Shown: positions 7,463 through 17,710, numbered from the stretch's first letter. The stretch is DNA of 64,000 nt from an uncultured Hyphomicrobiales bacterium (GCA_903847605.1 CAINED010000059.1:1-64000); one strand, 5' to 3'. Translations and numbers: made by a program. Notes: generated from the sequence alone by a model not told the origin.

Positions 7463-9889
7463 TCACATCCTCGCCGCATAGGCGCGCAATTCCTTCTCCG
7501 CCACGCGCGGCGCGCCGTTGTCCTTCAGGATCGTGCGGTAGATCGCGAGATTTTCCGCGACGCGCTGCACATAGTTGCGCGTTTCCGTAAAGGGAATGCG
7601 CTCGACCCAGTCGATGGGATCGACGCCGGGTTTGCGCGGATCGCCATAGGCCGCAATCCATTGCTTCACGCGATGGCCGCCGGCGTTATAGGCCGCGAAG
7701 ACCATCAGCAATGAACCGGGATGCTCCTCCATCAGTTCGCCCAAATGCGCCGCGCCGAGCTGCGCGTTGAAAGCAGGATCTGAAAGAAGACGATTGGCGT
7801 CGAAGGCGACCTTCTTGTTCTTGGCCGTGCGCGCCGCCGTCGAGGTCAGCATTTGCATCAGGCCCTTGGCGCCGGCATGCGAAACAACCTGCGCCTGAAA
7901 GGCGCTTTCCTGCCGCGCGATGGCATAGACGAGAGGACGCCCGGCCGAATTCTCGAGCGGCTTGAATTCGGGAATCCCGTAAGTCGGGAAAGCGATGTCG
8001 TCGAGTTCGATACCACGCTGCGCCGAAAGCTTGCCGACGATCAGCGTCGCGCGCGCATGCTGCGATTTCGTCAGCACTGCGGCGAGCGCGGCCAGCTGCG
8101 AAGTGTCTTCGAGCGTGCGGCCCATGCCGACCGCAAGCGGTAGAGCGAGATCTTTTTCGCCGATGGATTCCAGCGCCTCCACGACGCGGATCGCAGGCAG
8201 GCGGCGGCTGCCTTCTGCAACATCAGGCGCCGTGCGGATCGCGATCTCCTTGCGTCCGAGCCGCTCCATCGCGAGTTGACCGTAATAGTTGCTCGAATAT
8301 TGCGCGGCGAGCGTATAGAGGCGCTCGGCGTCTTCGGGTTCCGGTCCGCGTTCGGCCGCGCGCGCGTGCCAGTAGTAGCCGCGCGATTTCGACATCGGCG
8401 TCGAGGCGGCTTCTGCGGCGCGCGCGAAATGGCCGAGCGCTTCCTCGGGCTTGTCGAGAAAGCGCAGGGCAATCCACCCGGCATGGAATTCTGCGGCGAT
8501 GAATGTTTCGCCCGACGTCGAGCCATGCGCGGCGGAAATCTTGTAAGCAGCTTCCTTGTCGCCATCGTCGAGACGTTTGCGCGCGACGATGCGGCGTTCT
8601 TCCCACCATTCGTTGGGCTCGACGAGTATGGCGGGATCGCTGGGCGCCGCGAGAAGAAGCGCGGCGGCTTCCTCATACTTTTGCGCTTTCCGCAGTCGCG
8701 TGATGCGCGCGAAATGCCAGGTGGGATCGTTGCGCAGTTTGGCGTCGATCTTCAGGCCTGATTTAGCGGGGTCCGCGCCCTTGGCGACGGCGATGCGCGC
8801 ATTGGCGAAGGCGAGGAAATCGGCGCCCACTTTCGCGGCGACGGCAAGCGAAGCCGGATATTTTTCCTTGTAGAAGAGCCTGTCCGAACGCCAGCGATGA
8901 TCGGCGGCGGTGAGAAGCGCGGAAAACTCTTTCTCGATGGCCCCCTGGGCCCACGCCGTCAGATCATCCTCGCGCCACAACTGGGCGACGATTGCGCGCG
9001 CCTCTTCCTTTTTGCCCTCGGCAAGCAGCCGGCGCGCGACGAGCATGTGGCCGGTTGCGGATGCAGGCTTGTTCGCCTCGAACCAGCGCGCCGCGCGGGC
9101 GGATGAAATATTGTCGGCGTAGAGCGCCTGTTCGGCGCGGGCGCGCAGCCAGTCGGCTGCGGGCCAGTTCAGGTTCTTCGCGAGGAAAGTCTCGATCCGC
9201 GTGAAGCCTGCGGGGCGCGGCTGAAGGCGAAGCGCTGCCCATTCGAGTGTGAGCCGCGCCTTCTCGTCGGTCACCGCTTTTGCCAGCGTGTCGCCCTTGT
9301 CGAGATCGCCGGCCTTGTAGGCCGCGAGCGCATCCTTGATGGCGCTGAAATCGACGGGCGGAGCAACGGCCTTGCCCTGTAGCTTGTCGGCTTCGGACTG
9401 GACGCTAGGCGAGGCTGGCGCATAGGTGGCGATCAGCGGCGGCGGCTCGAGTGATGTTGGTGTTGCCGCTTCAGGCCTTTCCGATCCGGATGGCTTGACG
9501 CTGGTCGCAATGGCGGCGAGCGCGGCCGGCGCTTCCGGGGCCGGCGCGGGAAGCGTTGCGGGCAATTCGGGCATCAGGGCAGGCGCAGGAATGAGCGCTG
9601 TCGTCAGCGCCTTGTCCGGCTCCTGCGCGGGCTTGGCGATGACGGCGGCTGGCGGCGGCGCAGGCTTCGCGATGGCCGCGGGACGCGCTGTCTCAGTCGC
9701 GCTCGCGAGCGTGCGCTTTTCAGCAACCGCAGGCTTTTGCGCGCGTATTATTGCAACAATATTCTCGGCGACCGCCGTGATCCCACCGGGTGTCGTTTGG
9801 ACATGGGTCCACGCCGCATTTAGGCCCGCGCCAAGGGCGAGCAGGGAAACACCAGCCAGGAAGTTCTTCAGCAGACGACGCTTTTGCAT
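7463..9889 (-). CDS. Soluble lytic murein transglycosylase (SLT domain)
   Basis: An 808-residue periplasmic enzyme that cleaves peptidoglycan glycan strands to 1,6-anhydro products. An N-terminal hydrophobic signal or anchor (residues 8-25) is followed by an Ala/Pro-rich linker, a long alpha-helical superhelix (about 180-620) and a C-terminal SLT domain (about 640-780). The catalytic Glu is in YAIARQESAF, followed by GLMQM and AYNAGGHRV. Upstream of dapA and smpB in opposite orientation, the usual rhizobial neighbourhood. Confidence 0.93.
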   Translation of the reverse strand: MQKRRLLKNFLAGVSLLALGAGLNAAWTHVQTTPGGITAVAENIVAIIRAQKPAVAEKRTLASATETARPAAIAKPAPPPAAVIAKPAQEPDKALTTALIPAPALMPELPATLPAPAPEAPAALAAIATSVKPSGSERPEAATPTSLEPPPLIATYAPASPSVQSEADKLQGKAVAPPVDFSAIKDALAAYKAGDLDKGDTLAKAVTDEKARLTLEWAALRLQPRPAGFTRIETFLAKNLNWPAADWLRARAEQALYADNISSARAARWFEANKPASATGHMLVARRLLAEGKKEEARAIVAQLWREDDLTAWAQGAIEKEFSALLTAADHRWRSDRLFYKEKYPASLAVAAKVGADFLAFANARIAVAKGADPAKSGLKIDAKLRNDPTWHFARITRLRKAQKYEEAAALLLAAPSDPAILVEPNEWWEERRIVARKRLDDGDKEAAYKISAAHGSTSGETFIAAEFHAGWIALRFLDKPEEALGHFARAAEAASTPMSKSRGYYWHARAAERGPEPEDAERLYTLAAQYSSNYYGQLAMERLGRKEIAIRTAPDVAEGSRRLPAIRVVEALESIGEKDLALPLAVGMGRTLEDTSQLAALAAVLTKSQHARATLIVGKLSAQRGIELDDIAFPTYGIPEFKPLENSAGRPLVYAIARQESAFQAQVVSHAGAKGLMQMLTSTAARTAKNKKVAFDANRLLSDPAFNAQLGAAHLGELMEEHPGSLLMVFAAYNAGGHRVKQWIAAYGDPRKPGVDPIDWVERIPFTETRNYVQRVAENLAIYRTILKDNGAPRVAEKELRAYAARM

Positions 9890-10119
9890 CGCGACCTCGC
9901 ATCTTGATCCCGGAAATGGCCCCCAGCCTGCCCATCCGCGGGTTTAGGAATTGCTAACCAAACCGGAATCCGGTTCAAAAACCCCGATTGCTACGCGAAA
10001 ACCACTGATGCCGCCGCGAAAAACCTTTTCATGGCCGCAAATGTCAGGATATGAATTCGCCCTCTCACTAACCGTTCGAATGCGGCAAGGGTGGGGCAGT
10101 GCGACGCGAGGATAATATC

Positions 10120-11037
10120 ATGGCCAAGAGCGCCAAGCTATCGGGTTGGATGACAGCGCTGGTGACGCCGTTCCGGGATGGGCGTGTCGACGAAGCCGCA
10201 TTCCGCAAACTGGTCAATTGGCAGATCCAGCAGGGCATCCACGGCCTTGTTCCAGTTGGAACCACCGGCGAGAGCCCGACGCTGTCGCACGACGAGCACA
10301 AGCGCGTCGTCGAGATGTGCATCGCCGAGGCGAAGGGCCGGGTTCCCGTGATCGCGGGCGCAGGTTCCAACAACACCCATGAAGCGGTCGAGCTTTCGCG
10401 CCATGCCGAGAAGGCCGGCGCGGACGCCGTGCTGATCGTCGCGCCCTATTACAACAAGCCGAACCAGGAAGGCGTCTACCAGCACTTCAAGGCGATCAAC
10501 GACGCGATCGGCATACCGATCATCATGTACAACATCCCGCCGCGCTCGGTGATCGACATCAACGTCGACACGATGAAGCGGCTTTACGAGTTGAAGAACA
10601 TCGCGGGCGTGAAGGACGCCTGCGGCGATCTCTCTCGCATCGCGCGCCAGCGCATGGCGATGGGGTCGGATTTCATCCAGCTTTCGGGCGACGATGCGAC
10701 GGCATTAATGACGCTGTCGAATGGCGCGCACGGCTGCATATCCGTCGTCTCCAACATCGCGCCGAAGCTTTGCTCGCAATTGCAGAATGCGTGGAACGAA
10801 GGCGATCCGAAGAAGGCGCTCAAGATTCAGGACAAGTTGACGCCGCTGCATTTCGCGACCTTCCTCGAGGCCGGTGTCACCGGCGCGAAATATGGTCTTT
10901 CGGTTCTCGGCAAGATGAACGAGGACGTACGTCTGCCGCTCGTTCCGATGGTCGAAGCCAACAAGGCGAAACTGCGCGCCGCGATGGCTCAGGCCGGCCT
11001 GATCAAGGACGAGACGCTGGCGCGCGCCGCGGAGTAA
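10120..11037 (+). CDS. dapA: 4-hydroxy-tetrahydrodipicolinate synthase
   Basis: A 305-residue TIM-barrel lyase condensing aspartate semialdehyde with pyruvate, the first committed step to lysine and diaminopimelate. Seen: VGTTGESPTL (TTGE pocket), the catalytic Tyr in MYNIPPRS, and the Schiff-base Lys in GVKDACGD. ATG at 10120 was chosen because GAGGA lies about 9 bases upstream; an in-frame GTG at 10099 lacks a site. One base separates its stop from the PaiB-like gene, so dapA, that gene and smpB form one operon. Confidence 0.97.
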   Translation: MAKSAKLSGWMTALVTPFRDGRVDEAAFRKLVNWQIQQGIHGLVPVGTTGESPTLSHDEHKRVVEMCIAEAKGRVPVIAGAGSNNTHEAVELSRHAEKAGADAVLIVAPYYNKPNQEGVYQHFKAINDAIGIPIIMYNIPPRSVIDINVDTMKRLYELKNIAGVKDACGDLSRIARQRMAMGSDFIQLSGDDATALMTLSNGAHGCISVVSNIAPKLCSQLQNAWNEGDPKKALKIQDKLTPLHFATFLEAGVTGAKYGLSVLGKMNEDVRLPLVPMVEANKAKLRAAMAQAGLIKDETLARAAE

Positions 11038-11038
11038 A

Positions 11039-11677
11039 ATGTATCAGCCGCCGCATTTCCGGGTCGAGGACCATGCGGCGCTGCATGCCTTCATCGTCGC
11101 GCATCCGCTCGGCTTGCTCATCAGCAACGATGGCGACAAGCCCGTCGCCGATCTCGTGCCGTTTCATCTCGATGTCGAGGCAGGGGCCAGGGGCAGGCTG
11201 CGCGCACATGTCGCCCGCGCCAATCCGCACTGGAAGCTGTTGCAGCAGACCGGGAGCGCGCTCGTTGTCTTTCAGGCCTCCAGTCATTACATCTCGCCTT
11301 CGTGGTATCCGTCGAAAGCCGAGCACGGCAAGGCCGTTCCCACGTGGAATTACGCCATGGTTCAGGTGCGCGGGGCCGCGATCGTGAATGAGGACGCGCC
11401 TTGGTTGCGCGAACAGGTGGAAGCGCTCACGCGTTCGCACGAAGGCGGTCGCGAACACCCGTGGGCCGTAGATGACGCGCCGGGCGAATTCATCGCCGCG
11501 CAGCTTCGGGCCATCGTTGGCTTCGAGATCGAAATTGAAGAGATGAACGGGAAATTCAAACTGTCGCAAAATCGGCCTGAAGCAGATCGCGCATCTGTGG
11601 TCGAGGCATTGAGCCGCGAGGGAAGTGCCGGTGTCGACACCGCCGCGATGATGCGCGCGTTCGGTATCGGAGTCTGA
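11039..11677 (+). CDS. PaiB-like FMN-binding protein
   Basis: A 212-residue protein of the FMN-binding negative transcriptional regulator (PaiB) family. The typical opening [25 protein letters not shown] and the HVARANPHW stretch are all present, as is SWYPSK...VPTWNY. Members bind FMN through a split-barrel fold; regulation by Bacillus PaiB is the only well-studied role. It is wedged between dapA and smpB with one-base gaps on both sides. Confidence 0.9.
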   Translation: MYQPPHFRVEDHAALHAFIVAHPLGLLISNDGDKPVADLVPFHLDVEAGARGRLRAHVARANPHWKLLQQTGSALVVFQASSHYISPSWYPSKAEHGKAVPTWNYAMVQVRGAAIVNEDAPWLREQVEALTRSHEGGREHPWAVDDAPGEFIAAQLRAIVGFEIEIEEMNGKFKLSQNRPEADRASVVEALSREGSAGVDTAAMMRAFGIGV

Positions 11678-11678
11678 C

Positions 11679-12155
11679 ATGGCGACAAAGACCGAACCCA
11701 ATCGCAAGATCGTCGCCGAGAACAGGCGTGCGCGTTACGAATACGAGATCGGAGAAGTCTTCGAGGCCGGCATCGCCTTGACCGGCACGGAGGTGAAGTC
11801 GCTGCGCTCGGGCAAATCGACCATCGCGGAAAGCTATGTCGGTGTGAACCGTCAGGGCGAAGTGCAACTCATCAACGCCAACATTCCCGAATATCTGCAG
11901 GCGAACCGCTTCAATCACGAGCCCAAGCGCCCGCGCGTGCTGCTGCTGAAGACGCGCGAGATTGCAAAGCTCGCGCAGGGCATCGAGCGCGAGGGCATGA
12001 CCGTGGTGCCATTGAAATTGTATTTCAACGAGAAGGGCCGTGCGAAAGTCGAAATCGCGCTCGGCCGCGGCAAGAAACTGCACGACAAGCGCGAGACCGA
12101 GAAGAAGCGTGACTGGGGCCGCGAGAAGGCCAGATTGATGCGCGACCGGGGGTGA
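11679..12155 (+). CDS. smpB: SsrA-binding protein SmpB
   Basis: A 158-residue tmRNA partner required for trans-translation and ribosome rescue. Family motifs: [11 protein letters not shown], the beta-barrel [19 protein letters not shown], and the C-terminal basic tail [16 protein letters not shown], which enters the ribosomal decoding site. It begins one base after the PaiB-like stop. It is the last gene of the dapA operon; the next gene converges. Confidence 0.97.
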   Translation: MATKTEPNRKIVAENRRARYEYEIGEVFEAGIALTGTEVKSLRSGKSTIAESYVGVNRQGEVQLINANIPEYLQANRFNHEPKRPRVLLLKTREIAKLAQGIEREGMTVVPLKLYFNEKGRAKVEIALGRGKKLHDKRETEKKRDWGREKARLMRDRG

Positions 12156-12226
12156 GCGATCCATGGCGATGATCAGGGTCGCCTTTGGAATCTCAAGGAG
12201 AGAAGGAAAGCCTGCGACTATTTTTG

Positions 12227-12973
12227 CTATTCCACCGGCATCCAGCCGTCCATGCCGAGCCGCTCCTGTGGCCTGAAGCGCGCCTTGTAGTCCATCTTGC
12301 GCGATCCCTCGACCCAATAGCCGAGATAGAGATAGGGCAGGCCGAGGCGGCGCGCGCGCGCGATATGTTCGAGGATCATGAACGTGCCGGGCGAGCGGTC
12401 ATGCTCTTCCGGCTCAAAGAAGGAATAGACCATCGACAGCCCGTCGGAGAGGATGTCAGTCAGGCAGGCGGCGACAAGAGGGCCCGCGCCGCGCCCGTTG
12501 ATGGCGGTGTCCGGCCCGCGCTTGCGATATTCCACGAGCCGCGTTTCGACATGGGTGTCCTCGATCATCATGGTGAAATCGAGCATGGACATGTCGGCCA
12601 TGCCGCCTGCCGCGTGGCGGCTGTCGAGATAGGCGCGAAAGAGTGAAAATTGCTCCGAGGTCGGATGCGGCTGCGCGGCGTAGCCGACGAGATCGGCATT
12701 GCGCTGCATGTTCTTGCGCATGTTGCGCGTCGGCTCGAATTCGGAAACGCGCACGCGCACGGAGACGCAGGCGCGGCAGCCGTCGCAGGCCGGGCGATAG
12801 GCGATGGTTTGCGAGCGGCGGAAGCCGCTCTCGGTCAGCGTGTTGTTCAGCGCGACCGCGCGCCTTCCCACGAGGTGGGTGAACACCTTGCGTTCCTCGC
12901 GTCCCGGCAGATAGGGGCAGGGCGCTGGCGAAGTCAGGTAAAACTGCGGGGCGTCGCGCGGTTCCCGTGTCAC
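12227..12973 (-). CDS. bpt: Aspartate/glutamate leucyltransferase (Bpt)
   Basis: A 248-residue N-end-rule enzyme that adds leucine to N-terminal Asp or Glu, marking proteins for ClpS/ClpAP. N-terminal Cys-rich motif [16 protein letters not shown] and [15 protein letters not shown], then a GNAT-like C-domain ending in [21 protein letters not shown] start at 12973. Alphaproteobacterial members are called Bpt; an arginyl specificity (Ate) cannot be excluded from sequence. Confidence 0.93.
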   Translation of the reverse strand: MTREPRDAPQFYLTSPAPCPYLPGREERKVFTHLVGRRAVALNNTLTESGFRRSQTIAYRPACDGCRACVSVRVRVSEFEPTRNMRKNMQRNADLVGYAAQPHPTSEQFSLFRAYLDSRHAAGGMADMSMLDFTMMIEDTHVETRLVEYRKRGPDTAINGRGAGPLVAACLTDILSDGLSMVYSFFEPEEHDRSPGTFMILEHIARARRLGLPYLYLGYWVEGSRKMDYKARFRPQERLGMDGWMPVE

Positions 12974-13092
12974 GCTCGATCAGTCTCCGGGCGGCAAATC
13001 AATGATGCCAAAAGTCTAGCACAGGCGCTTCGTTTGGGAAGCGCCTGGATTTGCACGTTGTCGGGAGCACGCCGGGGCTGGAGTCGCTGCGC

Positions 13093-13575
13093 TCAGTCCG
13101 GACGCCGGATCACCACCACATTGGCCAGCATGTCGTGCAGGGCGCGCTTGTTGTGCGCGACGAGCGAGACAAGTATCAGCGGCGCGAAAATGTACCATGT
13201 CAGGTAGAAGCCGACGGCGTGGACCGCCGCATTCAGGAATGGCACGTAGTCGCCGTCCGTCAGCCGCATTTCGAGGTCCATGATGTGCATGCCCGGCGTG
13301 GCATGACGCCAGCCGGAGACCGTGATCGCGTTGTAGAGCAGGGCGATCAGCGGGAAGATCGTCAGCACGCCTGCCGCGACGAGCCATGTCAGGCCGAAGG
13401 TGATGAAGCCGAGCGCGCCGAGTACGAAGAGCACGACACCGGTCAGGACCATCAGCAGCACGAAGTCGAACAGAATCGCGAATATGCGGCGAGTCCGCAC
13501 GCCTTCCAGGGCGCGTGGCGGCAATTCGCTGCTTACGGCCTGCTGCTGCGGGGCGGGAATGCGGGACGTGTTCAT
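13093..13575 (-). CDS. RDD-family membrane protein
   Basis: A 160-residue inner-membrane protein with the RDD signature: RRIFAILFDFVLL (here R..FD instead of the full R..D..D), about three to four membrane segments, and the C-terminal HATPGMHIMDLEM plus KRALHDMLANVVVI. Function is unsettled in the family; some members aid Na+/H+ exchange. The ATG at 13575 has GGAG 7 bases upstream. Confidence 0.9.
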   Translation of the reverse strand: MNTSRIPAPQQQAVSSELPPRALEGVRTRRIFAILFDFVLLMVLTGVVLFVLGALGFITFGLTWLVAAGVLTIFPLIALLYNAITVSGWRHATPGMHIMDLEMRLTDGDYVPFLNAAVHAVGFYLTWYIFAPLILVSLVAHNKRALHDMLANVVVIRRPD

Positions 13576-13738
13576 GGCGATCTCCAGCCTCCGCAACACT
13601 GCGGACCGCAATAATGTGGCCCCGGCAATCGCCGATGCAAGACCTGTCGCTCATGACTTGCGGATCGTCCGCGCCCTTGATCCTCCGCGCCGCTCACGCC
13701 AGACTGCCTGTCAACGATCAAATCGGCGGGAGGAATAG

Positions 13739-14755
13739 ATGACAGTACGCAGATGGGCGCTGACCACAGGGCTTTTTGTGGCCTCCCTGCAAGTTGCCGG
13801 CGCGCAAAGCGTCGCCGATTTCTATCGCGGCAAAACCGTGGACATGTTCATCGGTTACCGCACAGGCGGAGGTTACGACGTTTACGGCCGCGCCGTAGCC
13901 CGGCATATCGGGCGGCACATTCCCGGTCAGCCCGGTGTTGTCGTCAAGAATCTCGATGGCGCGGGTGGCTTGCGTCTCGCCAATCATGTCGCGCAGGTCG
14001 CGCCACGCGACGGCACGGTCATCGCGATCACCGGCCGCAACGCGGCCTTCGAGCCGCTGTTCGGCAACAAGCTCGCGCAATTCGATGGCCGCAGTTTTGG
14101 ATGGATCGGCAGCGCGAACAAGGAAGTCAGCATTTGTGCTTCGATGAAAGGCGCCGGTGTCGACACCTATGCCGCTCTTCTGGAAAAGGAACTCATCATC
14201 GCCGGAACCGGCGCCGCCAACGACACCGACCAGATCCCGAAAGTCATCAACGCGATCCTCGGCACGAAATTCAAGCTCATTCCCGGCTATCCCACAGGCA
14301 ATGGCCTGACGCTCGCCATGGAGCGGCGGGAGGTGAATGGCCGCTGCGGCTGGTCATGGTCCAGCATCAAGTCGACCCATCCGCATTGGGTGAAGAGCGG
14401 CGAGATCAATCTTCTCCTGCAGATCGCCATGGAAAAGCATGCGGACCTGCCTGACGTCCCGCTCGTTCTGGATGTTGCGAAGACGCCCGAGCAAAAAGAA
14501 ATGCTCCGCATCGTTTTTGCGAGCCTCGTGCTCGGCCGTCCGTTCTTCACGACGCCGGGCGTACCTGCCGACCGGCTGGCGGCCTTGCGCAAGGCGTTTC
14601 TGGATACGCTGGGCGACCAGCAGTTTTTGGCGGAAGCGGAAAAGGCGCTGCTCGAGGTCACGCCGGTGAGCGGAGAAGAAGTCGAACGTCTCGTCGCCGA
14701 AATCCATAAGGCGCCCGCCTCGCTCGTCGAGAAGGCGGGCGAACTCATGCGCTGA
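13739..14755 (+). CDS. Bug-type (TctC-like) solute-binding protein
   Basis: A 338-residue periplasmic receptor of the tripartite tricarboxylate transport/Bug family. A signal peptide ending near VAGAQS is followed by DFYRGKTVDMFIGYRTGGGYD, the GGGYD loop of this family, and TTPGVPADRLAALRKAF in the second lobe. Bug proteins bind carboxylates or amides. No TctA or TctB membrane gene is nearby, so it is an orphan receptor. It is a distant paralogue of the two at 30305 and 31372. Confidence 0.88.
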   Translation: MTVRRWALTTGLFVASLQVAGAQSVADFYRGKTVDMFIGYRTGGGYDVYGRAVARHIGRHIPGQPGVVVKNLDGAGGLRLANHVAQVAPRDGTVIAITGRNAAFEPLFGNKLAQFDGRSFGWIGSANKEVSICASMKGAGVDTYAALLEKELIIAGTGAANDTDQIPKVINAILGTKFKLIPGYPTGNGLTLAMERREVNGRCGWSWSSIKSTHPHWVKSGEINLLLQIAMEKHADLPDVPLVLDVAKTPEQKEMLRIVFASLVLGRPFFTTPGVPADRLAALRKAFLDTLGDQQFLAEAEKALLEVTPVSGEEVERLVAEIHKAPASLVEKAGELMR

Positions 14756-14769
14756 ACCATCAGCGAAAA

Positions 14770-15564
14770 TTACAAGGTCGTTGCGAGGGAATCGCCCTTG
14801 AAGGCGGTCTGTCCGCCGTCGACGCGCAAGTCCGTGCCGGTGATGAACGCTGCTTCGTCGGACGCAAGAAAGGCCGCGGCGGACGCGACCTCCTCCACAG
14901 TTCCAGTGCGGCCCAGCACTTGGCCCGGGCCGCGTATGCGGTTTGAATTTTCGCGGGTGCCGTAGCGGCGCAGCGAGCGTTCGGTATCGATCGGCCCCGG
15001 TGAAATGGTATTCGCGCGGATGTTGTGCGGGCCGTAGTCGATCGCCAGCACGCGCGTAAAATGCATGATCGCGGCTTTGGTCGAGCAATAGGCCGAGCGC
15101 CCGGGCAATCCGAAATGCCCGTGGCTCGAGGCGATGTTCACGACCGCGCCGCCGCCGGCAGCCCGAATATGGCCCATTGTGTACTTGCACATCAGGAAAA
15201 CGCCGGTGAAATTGATGTCGATGGCGCGCTTCCAGGCGTCGAGATCGAGTTTCTCGACATTGCCATCAGGCGTGACCGCAGCCGCTGCATTTACCAGCGT
15301 TGTAATCTTGCCGAATTTCTGGACAGCGAGAACAGCTGCGCGCTCGCATTGAGCGGGATCGCCGACATCCACCGCCACGCCGATGGCCTGTCCGTTGTCG
15401 GCGGCGATGCTCCTGGCGACTTCTTCGGCTTTTTCCAGCGAGACATCGCACACCACCACCGCGGCGCCCTCCGCCGCAAAGCGCCTGGCGATGCCGCCCC
15501 CGATTTCTCCGCCGCCACCGGATACGACGGCAACGCGGCCATCGAGCATTCTTCTGTCGGACAT
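14770..15564 (-). CDS. Short-chain dehydrogenase/reductase
   Basis: A 264-residue SDR enzyme. The NAD(P)-binding motif is SGGGGEIGGGIARRF (TGxxxGxG type); the active site is NIASSHG with Ser and YCSTKAA with Tyr and Lys. The C-terminus has the usual FLASDEAAFITGTDLRVDGG. Substrate unknown. ATG at 15564 chosen because GGGGAG precedes it; longer upstream frame lacks homology. Convergent with the Bug-type gene. Confidence 0.93.
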   Translation of the reverse strand: MSDRRMLDGRVAVVSGGGGEIGGGIARRFAAEGAAVVVCDVSLEKAEEVARSIAADNGQAIGVAVDVGDPAQCERAAVLAVQKFGKITTLVNAAAAVTPDGNVEKLDLDAWKRAIDINFTGVFLMCKYTMGHIRAAGGGAVVNIASSHGHFGLPGRSAYCSTKAAIMHFTRVLAIDYGPHNIRANTISPGPIDTERSLRRYGTRENSNRIRGPGQVLGRTGTVEEVASAAAFLASDEAAFITGTDLRVDGGQTAFKGDSLATTL

Positions 15565-15727
15565 TTCCAATCTCCCCGTCGCGCTGTTCGAAATCGCGCC
15601 TGTTCGGAGCCTAGTCGTCCTCCGTTGAACCAGCAATCAGCCATGCCGCAGCCCCTGTTGACAGTCCCCCCGAAAGGCCGGACTGTGAGGCAAAGAACGT
15701 GAGAAAGCCGACTTATCGGAGGAAAAG

Positions 15728-16933
15728 ATGGGATTTTCGGTCAATTTGGGGCGTTTTGCGGCCGGAATCGCCGCCCTCGCGGCAGGAATCTCGATAGCTT
15801 CGGCGCAGCTCGCGCCGCCGCGCACCCTCGACGAACTCAAGGCCGAGATTCAGGAGCGGGCCGACCGCAAGGCCTATCCGGTGTCGCAACTCGATCCCGC
15901 CGAGGTGCGCGAGGCGCTGGCCACTCTCAAGAGCCAGAACCGTGACGAATGGGCTGCTGCCTGGGGCGCCATCGGCGACCGTCACCTTGCCAAGGCGAAG
16001 TCGCTGGAAGCGACGGACAAGGCCGCCGCAGCCCGCGCTTTCGAGCATGCGATGGAATATTACATGTTCGCGCGGTTCCCCCTGGAGGACTCGGCCGGCA
16101 CGGTGAAGGCCTATGAAAAGGCGCTGGAAGCCTTTGCCGGCTATTCTCGCTCCATCGATCCGCCGATCGAGCCGGTGAAATTCAACTACGAAGGCAAGGA
16201 GATCGTCGGCTATCTGCGCAAGCCTGCCGGCGTCGCCAAGCCGCCGGTCGTGCTGACCATCGGCGGGCTTGACGGGCGCAAGGAGAACGCCGCCATCCGC
16301 AACGCCGGCTACCTCAAGCACGGCATCGCCTTCATGGCGATGGACATGCCCGGCACCGGCCAGACGCGCATCCTGATCGAGCCCGGCGCCGAAAAGGTCT
16401 TTTCCGCCGCTATCGACGCCTTGCAGAAGCGGCCCGACGTGGATGGCGCGCGCATCGCCGTCTATGGCGGAAGCTGGGGCGGACACTGGTCGGCGCGTGT
16501 CGCCTACACCGAGAAAGATCGCATTCGTGGCTCGGTGGTGCAGGGCGGTCCTGTGCATGGCTACTTCCAGCCGGAATGGCAGAAGAAGGCTCTCGGCACC
16601 CGCGAATATCTCTTCGGTCTCTTCGAGGCGCGCGCTGCCGTCTATGGCGTGAAGACGCTCGACGATTTTCTAGCCTATGGGCCGCGCATGTCGCTGGTCG
16701 ATGCGAAATGGCTTACCAAGCCCTCGGCACCGATGTTCCTGATCAATGGCGCCCGCGATACGCAGATCCCGATCTCCGATCTCTACGTGCTCATGCGCTC
16801 GGGCAGCCCCAAGGAAGCCTGGGTCAATCCGGAGGGCGGACACATGGGACGCACGAAGGGCCTGAGCGACCAGCAGATTTTCGAGACGGTAACGCTGCCG
16901 TGGATCGTCAGGCAGTTGCGCGAGGGGTCGTGA
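15728..16933 (+). CDS. Secreted alpha/beta hydrolase (FrsA/pseudooxynicotine-hydrolase-like)
   Basis: A 401-residue enzyme with an N-terminal signal peptide (cleaved after SIASAQ near residue 27). An all-helical N-terminal region (30-150) precedes the hydrolase core: LTIGGLDGRKE, MDMPGTGQT, the nucleophile elbow GGSWGG, an acid in NGARDTQIP and His in GGHMGR. This layout resembles FrsA-like and 2,6-dihydropseudooxynicotine hydrolases, so it may split a C-C or ester bond. Substrate not identified. Confidence 0.85.
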   Translation: MGFSVNLGRFAAGIAALAAGISIASAQLAPPRTLDELKAEIQERADRKAYPVSQLDPAEVREALATLKSQNRDEWAAAWGAIGDRHLAKAKSLEATDKAAAARAFEHAMEYYMFARFPLEDSAGTVKAYEKALEAFAGYSRSIDPPIEPVKFNYEGKEIVGYLRKPAGVAKPPVVLTIGGLDGRKENAAIRNAGYLKHGIAFMAMDMPGTGQTRILIEPGAEKVFSAAIDALQKRPDVDGARIAVYGGSWGGHWSARVAYTEKDRIRGSVVQGGPVHGYFQPEWQKKALGTREYLFGLFEARAAVYGVKTLDDFLAYGPRMSLVDAKWLTKPSAPMFLINGARDTQIPISDLYVLMRSGSPKEAWVNPEGGHMGRTKGLSDQQIFETVTLPWIVRQLREGS

Positions 16934-16934
16934 C

Positions 16935-17600
16935 CTGAGGTCCGCCGCCCTCGCATTGATTCTACTTGTCAGCGCCGCGCCCGCGAGCGCGAGCGCGCAG
17001 GGACCGGCCGGCTTCGTGCGCGTACGCGATGTTGCGCCCGGCGTAGTCGAGGACATGCGCTACGCGACGGCTAACAATTTTACGGGCGCGCGCGTGCCGG
17101 GTTACGAAGCCGGCCGCTGCTGGCTCCTCAAGCCCGTCGCTGAGGCTCTGGCGAAAGCCGCGCGCGCGGCGGAAGCAGAGGGTCTGCGCCTCGTCCTGCA
17201 CGATTGCTATCGTCCGGCGCGCGCCACCGCCGCATTCGTGCGCTGGGCGCAGGACGCGACAAACGAGAGCACGAAGGCCGCTTATTATCCAAACGTCGCC
17301 AAAGCCTCGCTCTTTGCGCAAGGCTATATAGGGCGCTTTTCCTCGCACTCGACGGGCACGGCGATCGACCTGTCGATGCAACGCTCCGATGGGACGGCGG
17401 TCGATTTCGGCACGCCCTACGATTTCTTCGATCCGCGTTCGGCCACTGCGGCGAATGTTTCGCCGCAGGCGCGCGCCAACCGAATGAAGCTCAAGGCGAT
17501 CATGGAAGGCGCGGGCTTGCGCAACTATGCGCGGGAATGGTGGCATTATTCCCTCGCCGTCAGCGGCGCGGCGGCGCATGACGTTCCCGTGCGCGACTGA
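16935..17600 (+). CDS. VanX-like D-alanyl-D-alanine dipeptidase (M15), probable CTG start
   Basis: A zinc dipeptidase of family M15D. All the key pieces are present: HDCYRPARA (the VanX Arg), SSHSTGTAIDLS (zinc His and Asp) and EWWHY (catalytic Glu and zinc His). A signal peptide (SAALALILLVSAAPASASA) places it in the periplasm, where it would recycle D-Ala-D-Ala. The first conventional start is TTG at 16956, which leaves the peptide without its basic end. CTG at 16935 restores Arg and sits 7 bases after GAGGGG, so I place the start there. It begins directly after the preceding gene stop. Confidence 0.85.
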   Translation: MRSAALALILLVSAAPASASAQGPAGFVRVRDVAPGVVEDMRYATANNFTGARVPGYEAGRCWLLKPVAEALAKAARAAEAEGLRLVLHDCYRPARATAAFVRWAQDATNESTKAAYYPNVAKASLFAQGYIGRFSSHSTGTAIDLSMQRSDGTAVDFGTPYDFFDPRSATAANVSPQARANRMKLKAIMEGAGLRNYAREWWHYSLAVSGAAAHDVPVRD

Positions 17601-17710
17601 TCCAACGGCTTCGCAAGACTTTCGTCCCTACGACACCTCTCCGTCATGCGACTCTCCTAGCACCGCCGAAGGATACGGGCAGACGCCCGGTCCAATACGG
17701 GAGAGCGGGC

